DNA from: Takakia lepidozioides | Taxonomy: Eukaryota > Streptophyta > Takakiopsida > Takakiales > Takakiaceae | Direction: 5' to 3' | Assembly (NCBI GenBank): GCA_030704615.1 | Contig: CM060731.1 | Location: 65,700,756 to 65,764,755, forward strand | Length of the DNA: 64,000 nucleotides | In this document: positions 60,101 through 64,000 of the stretch, piece after piece | Numbering within the stretch: position 1 is the first letter of the stretch | Layout: every line of letters starts with the position of its first letter | Position numbers and translations under genes: made by a program | The notes under the pieces: model-generated | Database searches by the model: none | Told to the model about the DNA's origin: nothing | The model's input: the letters and a program-made list of their open reading frames with translations, nothing else

Positions 60101-61787
60101 GCACCACCATTTATAGCTACATTGCTCCGACTCATGGAAAGTGAGCCACGCTCAGCAGCTGTCTTGCTTGGCAGAGAGGACACAGCTTGCCCTGATGTCC
60201 CCCTGTTATCTTTGGAGGGTCCACCATTTATAGCCCCACTGCCGAGACCAATCAAATGCGATGTGTTCTGAGCAGGTGCTTTACTTGGCAAAGAGGGTGC
60301 AGCTTGCCCTGATGCTTGCCCTGATGTACTGCTCTCATCATTGGAGGGGCCACCATTGATGGCTCCACTACCAAGACGGATGGAAGGCGAGGCAAGCTCG
60401 GCAGGTGTTTTTGTTTGTGAAGAGGATGCAGCTTGCCCTGATGCTTGCTCTGCTATGCTCCTATTTTCTGAGGGGCCACCCAATTTAGCTCCATTCTCAA
60501 CACCACCGGAAAGAGAGGCACGCTCAACAGATGTCTTGCTTTGGGCAGAGGATGCAGCTTGCTCCGATCCTCGATCCGCCCGCCTGTTATCTTCTGAAGG
60601 ACTGCTATTTTTAGCTCCACTACCAACCTTTCCAGGCAAAGTCCCACTAGCCAACACGAGACCAGAAGGGCCCAAGGCGTTTTGGTTCAAGCCATGCTGT
60701 TTAATCACTGTTTCAAGTGCCCTACAAGCCAGAAAGACGCCCACCTTCAGATACGAGTAAAAGACAAGTATCAGACTAAAGTCAATGACAGTGGGCAACC
60801 GGGCATCTGGCTGGATGCAAGCAGGTGTACAACAGCCTAAACAATGGATGGGAAGCATTAAGCCATCTCCTACTCCCAATGCTCCAATTGTACTGATCAT
60901 CATTTCAAGGAAAATTTGCAAATGCAAGAAAACGTTCAATACACAAGCTGCCCCTTCTCATTACTTGGTGACAGATAATTCACTACGGTTAAAGATGATG
61001 TGTTGTTCCAGGGAGAAATTCTCCTGGGAAAGAAAAGATGTGGAGGTGACAACAAACTACCAAACTGATCCCACAATGTGTGTCCTGTTTCCTCTGTAAC
61101 CCTGAACGAGAGGAGATGTTGACTAAAGTGAACATGAGTGTGGTGTACTACTTACCCAACGTCCCTCTGTTCTGTTTCAACAACATCACCAGCACTTACA
61201 CATTGTAAGGACACTCCATTAGATTTCTCCAGGGAGTCTCAGCAACTGGATAAAAGGGTCGCACAGGTCCAGGAGAAAGGACAATTGAGTTTAACAGGGA
61301 CAACAGAGGCAGCACTTTGGCATTCTAGGCACCCTTTCAAGCATGGAAGAAGCTGCATAATCTGGCCATGTCCTTCCCCATTAATATCTTGAGGTTGCTT
61401 GATATTGAAGATGGGTGGAATGTGAGTGTTGGGACACAACAACACTAGTGAGAACTTTAGAGTACACTGCGTGAAAGAGGTGTCCAAGTGGTGAGGAATC
61501 TCTTGACCTGGAGATGATTCGAAATGGCAAGGTTTGCTCCTTGCCAGTCAATTTCATGTGCTGACATATCTGTGAAAAAGAAAGACGGGCCTCAGTACCA
61601 AGTGATGTTTCAAGTTTTCTACAACCAAATCCTCATCCACATTGTGCAAAAAGCAGGGCTCCTTCATATTGAAGCAACTTACCGCGTACAGCTTGGAAGC
61701 CAATTTCTTGGGTTCATTCTTGAAGTCTTGACCAACTTTTTCAAGAAACTTGCCAGCCTCCAGTTCCACATGTGAAGAAACTGCCAT
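42129..61787 (-). CDS. SYD-like: SPLAYED-type SWI/SNF chromatin-remodelling ATPase
   Basis: Exons, 5' to 3': 61683-61787 ([20 protein letters not shown]), 57484-60721 (starts in [12 protein letters not shown]), 56957-57300 ([15 protein letters not shown]), 56688-56752, 54523-56477, 54093-54190, 53619-53804, 52599-52779, 52305-52472, 51971-52014, 51710-51766, 51418-51514, 51130-51302, 50586-50799, 50340-50468, 50162-50251, 49710-49826, 49464-49544, 49253-49360, 48474-48643, 47852-47930, 45056-45130, 44710-44807, 42857-42964, 42455-42551 and 42129-42326. Phases agree wherever checked. The N-terminal block, HSA region, SNF2 ATPase and the tail with [13 protein letters not shown] all match plant SYD rather than BRM. 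The protein would act in the nucleus, sliding or evicting nucleosomes as the motor of a SWI/SNF complex. One exon between 60722 and 61682 and the C-terminal end after 42129 were not found. No stop or frameshift was seen in the placed exons. Confidence 0.85.
42965..44709 (-). other. Long intron of the SYD-like gene with a local duplication
   Basis: About 1.7 kb between the exons encoding [10 protein letters not shown] and [12 protein letters not shown]. About 110 bp at 43897-44011 reappears in shorter form at 44035-44126 (ACCATG...GGAGAGT...AAGTGGTGGCTAG). No other content is recognised. Confidence 0.6.
45056..49826 (-). other. SNF2 ATPase lobe 2 (helicase C) exons of the SYD-like gene
   Basis: [80 protein letters not shown] with [19 protein letters not shown] (motif IV), [20 protein letters not shown] (motif V) with TDWNPQ, and [20 protein letters not shown] (motif VI with both arginines). 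All expected motifs are present. The intron before motif VI is unusually long, about 2.7 kb. Confidence 0.9.
45170..46370. repeat. Inverted array of degenerate repeats inside a SYD-like intron
   Basis: The unit, roughly 60-120 bp, contains CCCTAGTATTTGCAAAAT, ATTAGTGCAGTGCAAAGG, GGAAGTGCCCTACTACTGG and a longer AGATTCCATTTCAAGGTC tail. About nine units run in one direction at 45590-46370. About four or five run as the reverse complement at 45170-45550 (GCAAATACTAGGGCAACTC, GAATAGCC counterparts). The two halves meet near 45560. Confidence 0.75.
50340..51514 (-). other. SNF2 ATPase lobe 1 (DEXH) exons of the SYD-like gene
   Basis: [20 protein letters not shown] with [10 protein letters not shown] (motif I, ATP-binding Lys), [13 protein letters not shown] (Ia), [14 protein letters not shown] (motif II, DEGH), [11 protein letters not shown] and [15 protein letters not shown] (motif III). 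No catalytic residue is missing. Confidence 0.9.
52599..54190 (-). other. HSA domain exons of the SYD-like gene
   Basis: [40 protein letters not shown], a strongly basic helix [20 protein letters not shown], and [20 protein letters not shown] with [12 protein letters not shown]. This helicase-SANT-associated helix binds actin-related proteins in SWI/SNF complexes. It joins the ATPase through the post-HSA segment, as in the family. Confidence 0.85.
55909..56268 (-). repeat. 15-bp coding minisatellite: NPIAQ pentapeptide repeat
   Basis: 24 tandem pentads ([20 protein letters not shown] and variants) in exon 54523-56477 of the SYD-like gene. The reading frame is kept throughout; the most uniform units are in the middle, with decay at both ends. 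Confidence 0.9.
59050..60635 (-). repeat. About 120-bp coding minisatellite: ~40-residue repeat
   Basis: About 13 units of the type [20 protein letters not shown] followed by [20 protein letters not shown], varying from 31 to 43 residues, in the large exon 57484-60721 of the SYD-like gene. Length changes are multiples of three, so the frame is open through all units. The sequence is Ser/Gly/Ala/Gln-rich and predicted disordered. Confidence 0.9.
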
Positions 61788-64000
61788 GTTTACCTGAAAT
61801 ACCTTGACCTGGAAACCAACACCAAGAGAGATTTGTGAAGAGTAGAGCAGCATGAATAGCTCTCAGAGATTAGGGATGTCGTCTTGATCACCGTTCCGCG
61901 TTGCACAGAGCAAGCTAACTTACAAGAAGTTGCAAATTGAAGAGAGGAATGACTGCGCGACACGCTAAACAAATTGAGTGGAGACACTGAACGGATGACT
62001 TGGAGGATACGGTAAACAGTCCAGAAGGTGCTTCTCACTTTGCAAGGCCACTGAGGGAAACAATTCAACTCCAAAAGCTAATGGAAGGCATCGATGAAGT
62101 TAATCCGGATCTCACTGGACAATCCAGCTCCAGCTAACTTTTTCCTTCTTCATGCAGAAGACAGGGATGTCTCTTTCATCTCATCTTAGGCCCAAGGAAT
62201 GTGTAACTTCATGAAAGCATCACCCTTCTTTTCTCATCGGACCAAATAGAAGTTGAATAGCAAAGGAGTGTCCAACCAACAAAATCTAACAAATGGCACA
62301 TCCTGGGAGGACATTAGAGTATATCAATAATCACGAACTCCAGGTGCCTGCATAGTTATGTCATTTGAAGGGGAATGATGGGACTAATCAATCTCTGCAC
62401 GTATACCAGTGATCAGTGTGGAACAGTGCAGTAAAAAAGGTGCTGCAGCATGGCTTTCTGAATAACACACTCGTTAATCCTCATTGTTCAAAAAGTTAGT
62501 AGTCAGAAAGCCTGGCATCACCCCCCCTAGAGGGTGCGAAATCAGATAAGAAGGAGACATGTGAGACATGTCATCGCCAATGAGGAGTGGTGGAAAGTCA
62601 ATCATAAAACTCTTGGGCAGATCACTTGGCTGTACTTACTGCTCGATGGCTTCAGGTTGAATGCTACCAGTGAATTGCCAATTTTTCTGCCGAGTACCTC
62701 CAACTATCAGTTCTTGCAAGTAACCTTCTGTCTAACTCATCAGAGTGATCTATACGCTTTGCAATTGGCGCGCTGTCAGCAAAGCCATTCCGAATAGCCC
62801 AAACCCCTACTTTTTCATTTCCCCAGAATGGCACCCTAAATGTAAGATGACCTGCAGTCTGAAGTCGCCAACGTCTTAGCAGATTAACAAAGCGTTGATA
62901 TACCCACGGCACCAGTCATAAGCTCGTGCAGTACACATGACCTACAGTAATCTCTCAAGGGCAAGCTCCCAAATAATCCACACTACCAACATCTCACTCA
63001 CCAATTCTATGTCCAATAGACCTCCCCTACCAGAACACACCTCCTTACCCAATCCTACATGAATCGACACCCCATAATCATAAGACGAGCGTGCAAAAAC
63101 TTGGTGCGTGATTTCACCCTGTACACAAATCGGCTTTCGTTGACAACCCTCCATCCACCTCACTTCAGAAACGGGCAAATGCCCCACGATTTGATGACCA
63201 ACACTCCCAATTACACCACACCGCATACAAGAGCGACAATGAGCTCATCAATTGGCAGCTAACGTACCTCAGCCAAGAGATCTTCAAGCACACAAACGGA
63301 GGCTCGACCATCTTCGTGCCCACCCCCTCTTCTTCGACATCAACAATCCCCTCCAATTGGGCAAGGACCCACAGCATAATTCTTCCTGGCTTTGCTTACC
63401 CTAGCTTCTGATCCTCCCCACCACACCTTACACTCCATCCCTGCTACTCCTTCTCCAATTCCCATCTACCTCTCTCCCCGACCGAGAAGGGTGGACTGCG
63501 ATCTCGCGTGTCAGTAACTTAGCACCTCATATCAAACTCCCGGGAAACTGCGGTGTACCCAGCGATGCAGTGATGATGATACATGGCTTGAGGGCATCTC
63601 CATCATCCCCCCCCTGCCAGCCCCGCGTGGACGTGACAAGACCTAGCCTGCCTGCCCTTTTCCTTCCCTCCCTCCCACCCCACCTAAGCAGCCTTTCATT
63701 ATTTCCTCCATCACTTCTCACTCTTTTCTTTCTTACCCCCCCCCTCCCCCTCCCCCAACACCCCCCTCACTTCCTTTGCCTTCACTTGAACATCATCATC
63801 ATCATGCTCATTACACTCATCCACACACTGTCCAGCTCCCGGCGGAAAAAAATAAAAAATGACCCAAGTTCGGAATGGCCCATCCGACCGACTCCGGTTT
63901 TATCGAGTCCCAATTTTGCATTGCGTTGGTAATCAATTTGATTACTGTAGACGTAAGGTGAAGTGGCTCTTAGTTACGCCGGTTGCGGCCGGAGTCTTCT
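61788..64000. other. Upstream region of the SYD-like gene; no other gene recognised
   Basis: Contains only short open frames without known domains. It must hold the promoter and 5' UTR of the SYD-like gene. The Met at 61785-61787 was chosen because [11 protein letters not shown] matches the start of plant SYD, although an acceptor-like ATTTCAG just upstream leaves room for a 5' intron. At 63600-63770 the plus strand is pyrimidine-rich with C runs, and a short CAT repeat lies near 63789-63805. Confidence 0.45.

Noticed and set aside
42129-61787. BRM-type assignment for the SWI/SNF ATPase
   Set aside because: The N-terminal VELEA and [11 protein letters not shown] blocks, [13 protein letters not shown], and the [13 protein letters not shown] tail fit SYD/MINU proteins. 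No bromodomain was seen.

Overview
The window looks like nuclear DNA of a streptophyte (plant lineage). It has intron-rich genes with GT-AG splice sites, a SPLAYED-type SWI/SNF ATPase, a plant-type class 3 lipase, a remnant of a TAA1/TAR-type aminotransferase, a nuclear tRNA-Phe(GAA), and dense retroelement and transposon debris. The style (long introns, many degraded transposon genes, long Gypsy LTRs) would fit a charophyte such as Chara. That is inference; no marker here fixes the species.

Left part (1-14.6 kb): a broken gene of a repeated family occupies 1-4164. Its C-terminal half looks like a permuted (beta-class) N4/N6 amino-methyltransferase. Next come low-complexity DNA and a GC-rich palindrome-bearing stretch, a tRNA-Phe gene with a Pol III T-run (6.4 kb), and a multi-exon secreted class 3 lipase gene (7362-11750) with a 2-nt deletion and one odd splice donor. 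A gene-poor stretch with half of a tRNA-Phe copy follows.

Transposon block (14.6-38.5 kb): two non-LTR retroelement copies lie head to head and form inverted arms around the 3' half of a MULE-like transposase. A 5'-truncated Ty3/Gypsy chromovirus with one long LTR follows, then a broken FCP1/NIF-like HAD phosphatase gene. A second copy of the methyltransferase-like gene is split: its 5' half lies on the minus strand (27258-30070) and its 3' half on the plus strand (35791-37590). The break falls at one point of a single intron, which implies an inversion of about 8.5 kb; a 19-bp sequence is present at both junctions. Inside the inverted block is a second MULE-like transposase whose zinc-finger segment is itself flipped (31407-31900) and whose 3' end is joined to a CACTA-like segment. 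A truncated TAR-like aminotransferase pseudogene closes the block.

Right part (38.5-64 kb): after an AT-rich gene-free stretch, the minus strand from 61787 down to at least 42129 carries one large gene, a SYD-type SNF2 chromatin-remodelling ATPase. About 27 exons could be placed with consistent reading phase. Its N-terminal region is expanded by two in-frame minisatellites, and one of its introns holds an inverted array of degenerate repeats. Only this gene, the tRNA and perhaps the lipase look functional. The rest is mobile DNA and its by-products. All exon borders were read by eye and may be off by a few bases.
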